64,000 nucleotides of DNA from Astropecten irregularis (lineage: Eukaryota > Echinodermata > Asteroidea > Paxillosida > Astropectinidae), in NCBI GenBank assembly GCA_963971285.1, contig OZ020258.1, positions 12,172,614 through 12,236,613 of the forward strand. Direction: 5' to 3'. The notes beneath the pieces are model-generated. The model saw nothing but the letters and a program-made list of their open reading frames with translations, did not search any database and was not told the DNA's origin. Made by a program: the position numbers and the translations under genes. Numbering within the stretch: the stretch's first letter is position 1; each line of letters begins with the position of its first letter. Below, one piece after another: positions 33,394 through 47,000 of the stretch.

Positions 33394-33591
33394 GCACGCA
33401 TTTTAACTGATTGATTGCGATATGCAAATTAGGCTTGCCCTTCGCTGATGTAGATGAATACTGCATACTCAGTGCATATTATAGACATGGAGGAAATAAA
33501 ACCCAAAACAAATCCTCCAGGTCTATTTTGAGTGCATACTGTTTGTGCCATACAGACAGCCAGACGCACCGACGAACTGGGAGCTAGACCG

Positions 33592-33664
33592 CGGGTCGAT
33601 TTCAATGCATCAAAAGTCCTACGATTGATTGGAAGTTACGAAGACTTGGTGAAATCGACCCCAC
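33592..33664. repeat. Family B hairpin element, short copy
   Basis: GGGTCGATTTCAATGCATC ... TTGGTGAAATCGACCCC; about 70 bp, internally deleted. Confidence 0.6.
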
Positions 33665-34020
33665 TTCAAGTTGGCAACAGCAAGACCGCTCGATTCACTT
33701 TCCAATTACAGCACTAAATCGCAGACTACACGTTAGAAAAGCATTTGTCAAAGATTATGGACTTTTAATTTTCAAGGATATTCCCCCGTGACCACAGCGA
33801 AGTTACGCGCCTGCGCGCCATTCCCAAGTGCCTGGATGCAGTCACGTGCCAGACCACGCAGGTATTAATAACCTTGCCACTGTGAAGTTGCTGTTTTTAC
33901 GAACCAGTTCTATCTAACTAAAACCAGATATTGTTTTGTTGTTGGCACGAACTAAGTTGCTGATGTGAAACAGTAAAAGTGTGCTCTGAAAACAACTGAT
34001 GTTAAACTGAATCGAAAGTG
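33665..34020. other. No gene recognised
   Basis: Intergenic sequence; nothing identified. Confidence 0.4.
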
Positions 34021-34361
34021 TATGGATGATATAGGATTTGCAAGGCCTCCAAAAATTTTTTATTTAGTGAGTTTGAGACAGAAAATCATGGACTCAACAG
34101 TTCATAAACAGTGCAAACAGTCACCATGGGAAATCTTGGTTCATCAGATGCTGGGTTTTTCAAGCAAATCAAGATTTAGTGTCTTTTAAAATGATCGTTC
34201 GTCCGAACGATTTATTAGCATTTCGAAAGCGTGGTGTAACCGTGAAGGATTCGGAGGGGGCAAGATTATTTCGGCCGTATTTAAGTTTAAGACTTTCACT
34301 TCTGTTTGAGTACCAAATTCAGCCAAAACGCACATCTTTGCATATCCTATAATTATTTAAA
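34021..34361 (-). mobile_element. Family C MITE, copy 4, inverse orientation
   Basis: ATAGGATTTGCAAGGCCTCC to CGCACATCTTTGCATATCC, including TTTCGGCCGTATTT and the TCGTTCGTCCGAACGA core. Confidence 0.7.
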
Positions 34362-34405
34362 TAGGTCGTAAAGGCTTACGGGCACTTCTACGCGTGAAAT
34401 CTACT

Positions 34406-34622
34406 CATGGAATCCGTAAGCAAGACTCTCGGTTAGCAAAGAATTTCTAGGGTATAACCGTGATCATTATCTGCTAACGCGCTGTCGTATGCATTCTGCA
34501 CAAATTCCTTGCTTACCGTTACCAAAAAGGGAACTCTTCCGTGAAATACGCTAACCGTAACCAAAAAAATTCTGCTACCGTAAGCGAAGAATTTTTGCTA
34601 TTAAACGGAAACGGATTCCATG
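34406..34622. repeat. Inverted-repeat element with CATGGAATCCGT ends
   Basis: CATGGAATCCGTAAGC and AACGGATTCCATG are inverted; GTAAGC(A/G)AA and TTAGCAAAGAATTT motifs recur inside in both orientations. Confidence 0.5.
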
Positions 34623-35493
34623 AAATTGGGTCCTGCTCTATTACAGTGATATTATAGGAGATCAGTGGGTGGTGCACCCACTGTCATATGAAATGTCGCC
34701 CTCTTGTGGCGTGCATTTCTTAGTGACCCTCAAATAAAAGGCGGGAAACTGCAGAGCACTTTTACGACAATGTGGTTGGGCAGAAGTTTTGATCAGATAA
34801 TTCTGAACTCTGTCTTGAAATCAAGCCTACTTCTCACTTTTTCAAATAGGCCTGCTAGAAATAAACATTATGGTATTGGTTCACACTTTACTGTCGCCAA
34901 ATTCATGTATTCTGGTTGTATACATTTTAATGTCAGCAAAGCTAGTGTAGGTTTTTAGTTGGCAGGGTTTTGGGCATTTTTAGGGAAATTATGAGAAGAG
35001 TCAGCTACACAGAAGTGACACTCAACACGGGAGCAATGGAAAGTTAACAGCACACACACATTAAACTGCAGAGTCGTTGCACCGTTGGGTAAGTTTATGA
35101 ATTATTTTCAGTGAAAACACACAGGATTCAACATTTCAGAAACTATGAAAATATAGCCTTAGAGAAAGATACTGCTAGGATCAAAACATTAAACACCAAG
35201 CATTTTATAAATTTCAGGTAATGAATTTTGGTTTATTACTTGCATAGGAAAATGTCATGGGAAAAGGGTTGCTTAGCTGTAGACAGTTAATTTTGGAATG
35301 GCAAAAGAAAACACTATTAGAACTCTTAATTAAGTATGAGGAGCGCCAGGCTATTGTGCACCATTAATTTATCATTATGAGAATGAGTATAGAGAAAGTT
35401 GAATGCTTGATACTTGCAGTAGAGTTTGGTAGAACTTGTGATAGCTGAATCCTACACATGCACGTGATGATTGATGTAAAAGGTACAGTACAG
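34623..35493. other. No gene recognised
   Basis: Intergenic sequence between gene A start and gene B end; nothing identified. Confidence 0.4.
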
Positions 35494-35830
35494 GATTGGT
35501 AACATATGCCCAAACAGAAATGTTCACAGATGTACGTATAACTTTCAGGGTATGAAGACGGTGCTGGCAGAAATATACAGTTACAAAATTTCTGTCGGAA
35601 ATGGTGTATTTATCCAGAAATGAGAAAAACAAAGACCGAAAACAGTTTTGATCTCGGGGTAAGATCAAAAACATTCTGTATGTTTTATAACAAAAATCGC
35701 TGGTGTCGGGTTTTCGCTATTTGTTCTCGTGACTCAGATGTCCGATTAAGCTCAAATTTTTACAGGTTTATTATTTCATGTACATGTTGGATTAGACAAA
35801 GTGTGAGTGCTGTTCTGTAACCTTTACCAA
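35494..35830 (+). mobile_element. Family A MITE variant with alternative 3' half, copy 11
   Basis: The left half is family A (ACAGAAATGTTCACAGAT, GTGTATTTATCCAGAAATG). The centre is GATCTCGGGGTAAGATC. The right half (GTCGGGTTTTCGCTATT, CAGATGTCCGATTAAGC) matches the variant at 19396. Confidence 0.62.
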
Positions 35831-37749
35831 TCATGTATTATACTTTTAAATAAAGCTTAGAAGTGAGTGTGCACATAACTGTACTGACCAATACTGAACC
35901 GACAACGAAATGGAAACAAACTACTTCTACTTCTAGAAGTAGGGACACATCACAATTTAAATAAATATCTCTTTTATTTACATATCTCATCTTGTAAACA
36001 AGAAAAAACGGCAAATATACACCCAAACGTCACATATGAAAGTACCTCACAGAGAACATCTTTTTACGAGTTGGACTTTTGTTTTTTTAAGACTGAATTA
36101 CTTCGATTGCGAAATCACTCACAACTTGCGAACCGACAAACTGTTCATCTATTGCGCGATGACATCAGAATGTTGGTTGAAAAAAACGTAATAAATAATA
36201 TAATACAAAATTCACAATTCTCTTAATATTAACATAATTCCCTGTGATGTCTGATGTGAAGTTTGGTTTACATTTCTTCAGCAATAAATTTGGTAATTTT
36301 TTGTTTTAATCCTTCAGACCGATATAATACCATGTAATTTCCTTTGGAATTTATTAAAAGTGATTTGGAATTTTCTTATGCTTGCAGATTTTACCTCTTT
36401 GAGAACATAAATAATAAATCTTGCTCCCTTTATATACAACCAAACATTGACCTTTGAAACAAGATTTGTCTGGGTTTGTATATTCAAATGAAATACAGTT
36501 TAAATCCTGATATAGTGTAAATAATACCTGTAGGCCTCCATCTTGGTCTGAAAAGTAGACCGTAATATTTTCAGAATCTTTTTCAGATATTTTCTTTTTC
36601 ACGCACAGCTGCAGCATATTATATACTCAATCTTGGCAAGGAAACAACACTTGCCCAAGATTCAACACAATAAACTATATGACATATATTATCAATTTAA
36701 ACCAAAATTGTAGTTTGAAAATTTGCATAACATCCCCAAAATACATACACCAAGCCTCAATTTGTATCATAATAGAAAAAATCTGGCTGCGTGACAATGA
36801 AATTATGGTGGCACAGTGATAAAATAATTTCTACATGTGCCTTTTCATTTCTCTCTTTGTTTTCAAAGAAACATAAAACTTTTGCAGTGTGAAATATACA
36901 TATTTATATAAATATGAATGTCGACATGGCTTTTATGAATGCCAAATTAGTTGTAACTATTACAACTGAAACAAACAGTAATATAATACATCAATAAGTT
37001 ATATGGCCGTTCTTTTTTGTTATGAATTCTTACACAATTTAAACTTGTGAATTTTCATATTACATACTATATCCTGTATTTTGATGCATAGCTTTATGTG
37101 TATAACACCTTCATCAAAGTCAGTGCATTGACTTGTTTAAAAAACCAAAACAAAAAGAGCGACTCAGTTTCAAGATTCACTTTGAACGACCTGCTAAGCC
37201 TCATTCTCAAAAGCTGTTTGAATCAGCTACTATCATGCGAAAGACTTTGCAAAGAGGACCCATGTTTTAGAGATAACAAGTAGCACCCATTTTAGTCGTT
37301 GCTTTAAACGATTACCCTTTCATCTTGCATGTGTCATTGCGAAAAACAAAATACGTGGAGACATAAGTTTTGTGCGTCTCTTTCCCTGAAACTGAGAAAT
37401 GAGACTATTGTTCACAATAAGTTCTACTATAAAACCTTTAACCCTTCCCTTACAAAGTCCCTACCCTCAAGTCTCATTCTATACATGCCGAACCCCTCCC
37501 ATCCCCGGTTTCCCCCCTCAACTTCTCTCTGTTTCACTGTCATCTGAGATCTCTCCGCACACTCCTCATATTTCAACCATTATTTCACACTCAAATTCAC
37601 CATATTCTCTCAGTCACACGCTCTTACAGACACCACACGGCAGTCATCTGAACAGTCGCTTTCATCCAGTCATCACCTCAACATTATGTAGATAAAGTTG
37701 GCAACAAAAAATGTCCTGATCAAAATGATTTTTTTTCTTCTTCTCCCGG
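35831..37749. other. Downstream flank and presumed 3' UTR of gene B
   Basis: AT-rich. On the minus strand AATAAA hexamers occur at several places (for example near 36345-36352), but none is tied to a downstream element. No conserved frame and no family repeat recognised. Confidence 0.45.
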
Positions 37750-38000
37750 TCATACTACACTGACTATGTCCAGGAAGACGTACTCCGGTGATGGGAGTGG
37801 TGAGGGGTTAAACGTTGGCTCGGGACCGTCTGCCTCCATCAGGAGGGCCTTCTGTCGATTCCGGACCATGACATACCGCTCCTTGGCGAAGAGCCGCTGG
37901 TAGAGGGGCACGGCCACGAAGAGCAGTGTGGCGACGCAGTAGATGCCGATGCCCGCGTAGATGGCGGAGTCGTAGTTGCCCGTGTGATCAACGCTCATAC
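37750..38000 (-). CDS. Gene B exon 6 (TM12, C-terminal tail and stop)
   Basis: A 251-bp coding part starting at an ag acceptor and ending in TGA at 37750. It completes MSVDHTGNYDSAIYAGIG, TM12 (IYCVATLLFVAVPLYQRLF) and a cytosolic tail of about 50 residues. The tail ends in a hydrophobic, acidic run (FLDIVSVV) that could be a PDZ-type ligand because its last four residues are VSVV; this is inference. The 3' UTR lies to the left, but no single AATAAA can be assigned to it with confidence. Confidence 0.83.
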
Positions 38001-41000
38001 CTAGTTCGGGAGAGAGAAGCAGAGGAAGGAATTTAGGCTGGTGAAGCCTGGAGGAAGACAAGGTGCGTATGCAACCATTTTGAGAAAGATTCTGCTCAAA
38101 CTCACTGAAGTCAGCATTTAGCTCCTTCAAGAGCAACCCTGCATGGATGTCATTACCTGGCTTGAAATTTGGTTTGTTATAGTAGTCCGGCCAGTTTCAC
38201 AGAGCTGCTTAATCACTAAAGTTGGTTCAGCATGAAAAGTCTTCCTTGATCAAACAGGATTGCCAAATATATCATGTTTACTGCTTTTGATTTGTATTCT
38301 GCCATTGTTTGCTGGGCATAACATTCACAAGGAGTTTTGGCTGGCATGCTAATTTTATTTACCAAGGTTTTTTGGTGCTTAGGAAAATTTTGGTGCTTAA
38401 GCAGCTCTATGAAATTGGCCCAGGAATGAAGACCATGACACTACATTGTCAAGGCCACATTCAAAAACCCCTAAAGAGTATACAGGAACATTTATATGAT
38501 CAGGGAAGCATATGAAGTGCAGGTCAGGTATCGATTTCACCAAACTCATCGTAACTTACTATCAATCGTAGGAGTTATGATGCATTGCAGCTCCTACATA
38601 AGATACAACGGGTTATCCTCTATAACTCGAGTTACGATCGATCGTAGGGCTTCGCGAAATCGACCCCAGGTCTGGTTTATACTAAGGAACCAAAGCCCTT
38701 GCATCCTGTGCTGCATTTGCTTGCTTTTTTGGAGCAAGTGGCTAAGATTCAGCAGTGTGCAACATGTTTTGTTGGACTTAACGAACAGGGCTTTGAAAAA
38801 AAATCACTTACCGAGCAAAGATCCCAAAACGAGGCCGACACCAGCCATCATGATGGCCACCGCGGAGGTATCAAGACCCTTGGCTGAGCCGTATATCTCC
38901 ACGCAGATGGAGTAGGGTAGCGTGTCGAACGTAGCCATGACAAACAGTCCAGCCACTGTGAAAAAAAAACAAGTCCACAAAGTAGTCGGTAAATCAAGAG
39001 CCAACACAAATGAGACAACCAATTAGTGAAATTAGGGGCCTTTCTCAAAGCTCGGCTCAGGCTCTGGCTTCGTCTCTGTTTTCATATGCTGAAAATATAG
39101 GTTGTGGTTTTCTATTGAAGCTGAAGCTCTGTTGTCCTTTTCAAACCAGAGAATCTACTTCCTAACTGCAGCCAAAAGCCTCTATTTTGATACCTGTAAT
39201 TTTGAAATGGATTCACGAAATGGAGGCAGAGCCGGAGACAGAGACGGAGCCGAGCTTCGAGAAAGGCCCCTAGAATAAGAAAGATTTGGAGCTTTGCATG
39301 GTTCGGTTTTTGGTAACACCATGTAAAATTTGGTTTGTACTTGTCGCACTTCTTATTTCGTTGCACTTCTCGTTAGGTCTCAACGTTTCGACTAGCCTGC
39401 TCTAGTCATCATCAGGAGACGATTGCAATGAGGGATGAATGGTTCTTAAATGGGATTGTTGAGGATCCTGTTCTGTGGATGAGCTCTTTGATTGGTGCTC
39501 ACTGGAGTGTGAGAGGATCCGGTTGTGTGGAATTATGATTAGTTCATCTGAAAATAATGGCGTGTTGAGATGTTTTGGCAGGAAGGAGGTAGTCAGTTTG
39601 TGTATCCATGATTGTATTTTCAAGTACAAACAAATTCCCTCCACACCAAATACCGTAACCTCTCTGATTTTTGGAAATTTTTCGCCCCACTAGATTTATG
39701 ATGCCAGTTTGTCAAAACTTACCGACAGCAATGACCAACAGGAGTCCCAGCGACTTGGCAAAGATGAGCACAACCATTGCCACTCCGCCCAGGGTGCTGG
39801 CGATGGCGAAGATGTAGATCTTGGGGAACGGAAGGATGTCGGCTACGGCCGAGATGATGATCTTGCCCAAAATCTCCGACACGGCAAGCACCATCATGAA
39901 GATGGCACTGTCGGACTTGTCAAAGCCATTGGTGGTCATGAAGCTCACCTGGAAAACAAGTCAAGATCGCCGGAGGCAAGTAAGTACCAGTTCGTAGGTT
40001 TGTTTTATCTTCAAAGGTAGTAAGTAAGCAATGCATACCTAGAAAATTTTGCAGTGATCCCACTTGAAACTAATAACTTTCATTGAGGAGAGGTTTATGA
40101 GAATAGAGTCAGCTGTAGCTTTGATATTCCATTTAGTCAGTGTGCTCCTGAAGGTAGTCTGACAATAACTTAGGGGAGTCAGGTTGGCGTAGCGGTTCTT
40201 TCCTCGCCTTTCACCTCTGGCGGACCGTGTTCAAGTCCGGCTCGATCCACAAGTGGATTGGGTTTTCAGTCCCTGCCTGATTCCGTGGGTTTTACCCTGA
40301 ATATAACTCTGGGGTTTTCCTCCCACCTCTAAACCTGTATCTTCTTCTCATCATCTTTACATAAGAAAGGTTTCATCAGGCTTTCGAGCTTCAGTGCTTA
40401 GGGCACCTTTGAGGAATCCTTGGTGTCATTACCAGAAATAAATAATAATAATAATTACTGAACATGACCAGATCGACAAGCTCAACCCATGGTTCCATAC
40501 CAAACCAAACAATTTGAGAGATTTGGTTTTGTGTGGTGTGGTCCGTCATTGCACATTTTGGGATATCTGGTTGTATATCCACTATGTAAAGGCTTGAATC
40601 CTACTCAAGCCACACAATGTGTGTGGATGTCATCCAAAGGCTGATGGTGATTTCTGAGGGGTGAACTTACCATGCTGATGTAGTAGAATGTCAGCGTCAT
40701 GCAGCAGATCATGATACCGATGGACATCATCCAGAGCTCAGGGTAAGCGATGTTACGAAGGCGCTCGCGTATCCCCGGCTTAGCTGCCTCAACCATGATC
40801 TGCTCGGCCTCTGCCTCTTTCTCTCTGAGCCTCTGCTTCTCCTCCTGGATGATGGACACCTCCTCTTCCTTCTTCTCCTCCTCGCCTTCTACCTCCTCGT
40901 CCTCACCTGAGGGTGCCACCGAGTCGGCCTGGATGAGGTTCTTGGAGGACGGCTGGGAGAAGGTGCTGACGCACGGCACGGAGACAATCAGGAGGATGCC

Positions 41001-44000
41001 GCCGACCACGCGGAGCATGTTGCGCCAGCCCCAGGCGTTGATGAGATGATGTACGATCTGATTCATAACCAGCATACCTGTAATTACGGAGGCAAGCAGA
41101 TGGGGGGAGAGGAGGACACAGAAAAGTGAGTATCGAACAAGTGGAGCTTAACTCAGGCCCCTGGGTTTTAAGGGCACTCACTCGGGGTGGGATGAACAAG
41201 ACAACACCTGCAACACAGCACCTGTCATGCCAAGACCATGGTCATGGCCTTTGACCACGACCATGGTCAGGTTAAGCCCTGAGGAGAGAATGGGTTAGTT
41301 CAAACACTTGTATGGGTTATACAGCCTTGTCATACTCATGATACATACCGGTGGTATACTTCTCTTTTAAACTAACTCATGTGGTTGGTTTCCTGTCGAG
41401 TGGGAAAGTCTCTGATTACAGTTGGGATGGAAAATGGATTGATGAATTGATGGGATGAGCTTCGGAACTTTGATGGCTCGCTCGGAACTGTTCGTTTGCA
41501 GGCAAGACGAGCCTGCATGCATCATCATCGATCACTGACGTGTGGTGGGATGACGCTCTCTTCTTGAAGTAGACAACGAAGGAACCAGCCGGAGTACCGC
41601 CACCTTGAAGGCGCATCTCTTGAGATGTGGGTGACGTCGGAAGCCTTTAAGACGGAAGCCGCCAAGAAGAAGGTCTTGTCTGAAGAGAGGCCCGTCGAGG
41701 TCAAACACTTCCGGACATCTCTGTGGCTCGCTTTCAACCTGAAGAAGACAGACCCTCCGCTTCATTTGAGAATTGCATCGCCACTTTCGTGGGTCCATGC
41801 TGCTTGAAGTTAACCGCATCTAGGTCTTGATACCCATCCACGGGATTCTTCTTTAATAGCATCTTCAGAGATACCTTACCGTGTTGTAGTCTCCTTCGTC
41901 TTCAGGCGATACCTACAGTCTGCATGGAGACACCATTGCCATAAAGAAGCAATGGGGCTCTAAGCAGATGGGCAGAAATTGAACGATATAAAAGAAAGAT
42001 ATTAGAGAGTGTTGGTAATCAAGCCACACGTCTTGCTGGAGTAGATGGCGTGTTCTCTTACGGTTTCACCCAGCAGGAAATCTCTTAGCCGAGCACAACC
42101 AAAAACTTTGAAGCTTCGAAATATAAGACTTGCAAAATCTGGTTGCCAAGGCTAAGAGTTTCGCTGAGTTGAAGAAAACCGCAAAAGTAAAAGAAAAGTA
42201 AAGAAACGTAGCAAAATACAGGTAGAAAATACTAAATAATTTAATATTTATTACTCATGTCTTTAAGAAGTTATGCGGACAAAATAATATCAAAATAGCT
42301 TTAATTTTACAATGATAAAAATTAGCATAACTTTAAAACTGTTTGTTATACACAATTGTTTTAACTTTTAGAAATAGAAATAAGTATTTACATGCAGTTT
42401 TTTTTATATATTTAACTTTAAGGCCACTTATTTCACCTTACTAATTAATGCCTGTGTTACCCTTACGGATTGGGGAATTTTAGGATGATTTATCAATTTT
42501 CTAGACAAATTTCAGAACAATTTTTTTTAGGAGAGCTAAGTTAATCTGATTGACCTTTATCGCATCTGAAATCGCCATACTTTGATCCTGAAATGACAGA
42601 AACGTTTTTAAAATGCAATTGCCATTCTTTCGTTTGATATGTAACATCCCGGATTTAATTATCGAACTTTGTAACTAGCAAATAGTAAAGTAACTGTTTA
42701 GACGTGATGTTTATCCGAACACCAAACAACTTGGTGGATCAAAGTAAAGAAAGGTTGATTGTGAGGTCAGGACTATAATCTTTAATCTACCCATGAGTAA
42801 ATAATGACTTAGCATACAATGCAATGCATTCTCTGGTTAGGGTTTGTTTAAACCGCTTATAAAGTATGACTTATTTTATTAACAAGGATAACAAAAAACG
42901 AACCCGAGATACCGACTGCAAAACTTAAGAGAGTTTTCATCCACAAATACCTGTTCTGTCTATGCGTGAAGTGAAACCAACTTTCGAGAAGAGATAGTTT
43001 TTACCTATCAAGGGAAATACAAAATTGAGCCTTGCACGAAACCACTGCTCTTGGCAGCGCGCCAATTTTTTGATCGGCTGCTCTTCAGGACCTGCAAAAA
43101 TGTATCGCGGATTTTGATTGGTTACTTTGTTACCATGGGGAAAGTTTTTCGTCGCCATGGCACTCGAATTCAAATAAATAATCACAAAAACCTTTCGGTA
43201 TCCTAATTATAAACGCAAACAACTTTTTCTTCAACCGTTTACAAATTTATCTCATGCTTTATACCAAAAATAGTTACGAATTAAGTTCACGTTTTATAAT
43301 TCTTGTTTAGCTACGTAGCTACTTGTAGCTTGAGTAGCTAAGTCTTATAACCTTGCATTAATCTTTTAAAAGTTAAAGTTATTTCCCATCTACCGGTATT
43401 TTTCCTTGAATGAAGAATTAATGGAAATGCTCCATGAAATAATGAAATGGCCCGATGACTGAGAGGAAAATGTTGAACTGCACTTTGAATTGAAATAAGA
43501 AGAATCATTCACGGACAAATTTAAGTTTATAGCTTAAAGAATTGATTGATTGAAGTTAAAGGTTTGATCAAGATCAAGAAGAAAGTTTTGTGGTATATCT
43601 CACCTGCTGTTGTTCCAGTTAGCGCTAGACCGGTAGCTCGGGAACAGTTCTTAGCGGGGAAGTACTTGAGGATGAGGTTGATGGAAGAGATGAGGGCTAG
43701 GTTGACGCCAAGTCCGTAGACCACACCGAAGGTCAGGTACAGGACTTCTAGAATAGGCATCAGAGAGGTGACCACCACGCTGACGAAGCACATGAAGATA
43801 CCGGCGATGGCCACCGGCCGGTTGTCGAACCGTCTGAGGAGGGCTGTAGACACGAAGGTCCCCATGGCGTGTAGACCGATGGCGATGGATCCGATCCATG
43901 CTGTAATTAATATAGACAAATACATGTAATTAATAATTTAACCGAGGATGGGACCTTAGGGAGACTTTCCCATAGGGTCGTCCACAAACTGTACTTACCT

Positions 44001-47000
44001 ATTTCTAAACATCCTCCAAACCAATGAACTTGAAATTGACATATTATGTCAATTTCAATATATATATTACATTATGTTCATTATAATTGAGAGCATTCTC
44101 TGTCTTCTATTTGGAATGCTGCAAGCAGGAATCGATTTGACGAAGCCTTACGATCGATCGTAACTAGAGTAACAAAGGATAACCCATCGTATCCTACGAC
44201 TTCTATGTGGGGCTGCAATTTGGACATGAAACCGACCCAGATCTGGTGGATCTGATCTGATTCACCTATTGGGGGGTCAAGTGTGAACGGGATCATATAA
44301 ACAGCCGACCTTTCACTCAGTGTGTGAACTAGGGGAAGTGTCCTTTTTGCATGGCTGAGCATTTTTGTTCATTTTGTGTAATCGGAACAAAAAAGTACAA
44401 AAGGTTGGGCTTGTTTACTCTGGGTCTATTCCATTACAGAAATTATCACCGGTTCAAAGAGCAATGTAAAAGCGCGTGCAACCTCTGGTAAAATGATAAC
44501 ACCATGGACCATTGTTCCTTCCTCCACAATTTTGCATACCGGTACATCAACATGTTTATTTGCACTAACGAAATTCACATGATCCGCGTGGGTGTATAAT
44601 GTTCCTTGCCATGCATAAAACGTCAGCATTATTTCTCCCAGTCATTTTAGATTTCCTCTGGCGGCTGTGACAAATTAAATAGGATTTGCAAAGATGTGCG
44701 TTTTGGCTGAATTTGGTACTTAAACAGAAGTGAAGGTCTTCAACTTCCTTACAGACGTTGTTTCATGTCCTTTTTACACTTTGTTCATCTGGATAACAGA
44801 AATACGGCCGAAATAATCTTGCTCCCCTCCGAATCATCCACGGGTTACACCGCGCTTTCGAAATCGTTCGGACGAACTATCTTATTGAAAGACACTAAAT
44901 CTTGATTGAAAAACCTTGAAAACCTTTTCCTTGAAAAACCCAGCATCTGATGAATTAAGATTTCCCATGGTGACTGTTTGCACTGTTAAGTTGTTTACGA
45001 ACTGTTGAGTCCATTTTCTTTCTCAAACTCAATAATTTTTGGAGGCCTTGAAAATCCTTGTATTCCAGGTCCGTATTTTTGTTTCATTTTCTGAAGTTCA
45101 GTTGCGTTCCTGCGTGGATAACTTGGCTGGGACACAGTCTGTCAATATTTATGGTTTAGTGATTGCTTTGTTTGCTGTTCTCGTGCTTGGCGAGGGTTTT
45201 AAACAAAACCCCCAGATGAACCCCATCACGGTGGTCATTCCCCTATGACGCGCGCGAGGCTTTGTATGCAAATCGCGACATTGGCCCCTCCCCGAACCGC
45301 ACATGTCATGAATATTCATTATCCTCTCGTCCAATAGGAATGCGCTGCGTGTATTGTTTTGCATTTTTGTTCATTATGTAATTGGGACAAAAATAATTCT
45401 GAATTTTCATTTTCTCCCATATTTTGTTTGTAGGCTGAAATTTGTTTGTAAACCTTTGGAGTTTCTCTGTTTACAAACAATGTCTAGGCCTTTATAGAGG
45501 CATAAATGAAGAGATTAATTAATTAAGAAGTACAATTCGCGGGGCAACATGGTAAAGCAATTAGGTGTATATATAATGGTTTCTGCGAAAGGAAATGAGG
45601 TGGTCAGGAGCGTGATTTGTCAGGAAAAATCCTGATTTCAGGAAATTTTTACTTACTTTTACACTTTCCTATTACAAAAGTATGTGATTTCCAGGATTTT
45701 TTTTTACCATGTTTTCAGGATTTTTATGCCAGTGCAATCACAGCCATTAGTGGTTTCGTGTGCTTTGTTTTTTACCTTATAATGTAGTCACGTTGGCTTC
45801 GCGGTGTTGTTGGCTTTAAAAAAAATGACTACAAGTACAATTTCTTTTGGCTATGGCCCTTACACCATGGAGGTAGATTTACCATGCTTACACTGTATGT
45901 GTTGACTTCTGTTATAAGCATGTTATCGTTATAAACTGCTTTTGACTGGAAACACTTGATTGCTGTGTAAATGCGAACCGCTTTAGAAATGAAACGGCCA
46001 ATAATGTTATTCCAATGCAACAATGAACACTTGGCGTTTCGATTCTGACTGAGCCTTTTAAAGGTATTATCATACTTTGGTAAGGAACCAAAACAGAAAT
46101 GTTCACAGATTTACGTATAATTTACAGGGTATGAAGATGGTCAATGGCCAAAAAAATGAGCAATTCCCCAGACAACCTAATTTCCTCAAATTTTGGGAAA
46201 TCATTATTTTATCAACGTCTGTTTAGGATAATTATTTACATTTTTTTTGGAAAACAAAATAAAGGTCTAAAAAACCTTGTAATGAACCCAAAAGACGGCG
46301 GGGTTTCTACGGTATTTTGGCATGTGAACTCGGCGGTGTTAGGAGATTCGACCGTGAACTAAAGGTAGGGGGTACCGTGCAAAGCAGCGTCCTACCGGGT
46401 CAAAACTGTCCGGTGGCCGCCTAAAAAAACCGCAAACCGCAGACAGGCTGTCGTGCTCGGTTAGTCATCCACACCCTGTGGTTTATATCAGCCCATATTG
46501 ATCCACAGGACCGCTATATTTGAGTAAAGTATTATATGTTTATGAGGTTGGGGGTGCTGAAAAGAACGGCTGCGGCCATTATATTGTGAGCGATATGATC
46601 ACAAGACTGGAATTGCGAAATCGAAAGTGCCATATATCGACCGAGTTTCCATTTTGGGCATGTTGTGCTGTCAGTATGCGTATGTGTGTTCTACCTCCGC
46701 ATGGTTTAACATGGTTGTATTCTGCAATTAGTACAACTTATAAACCCTTAATCTGTACATAATCAGTATGAAACTGCTTGAAAATTACACCATCATACCA
46801 TGATCATACACTCGTGTATGGTTATTTAATGAAAAAGAAGACCGTAATTAGTGCAGCAGACTTCACAGTCTTTCATATATAAATAACTTTATACTAGACA
46901 AAGGAGTCACATACTTTTTTCGCCATTGAGATAGACAGAGCCTTAAAGGTACTATAATACTTTGGAAGCATACCGAAACAGAAATCTTCACTGTTTTACC

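Noticed and set aside
37329-37695. Pro/Ser-rich frames downstream of gene B
   Set aside because: Low-complexity CT-rich DNA, no initiation or splice support.
42937-43185. 82-codon frame in gene B intron 2
   Set aside because: No motif, no splice context that keeps the gene B frame, and the flanking exons already join correctly.
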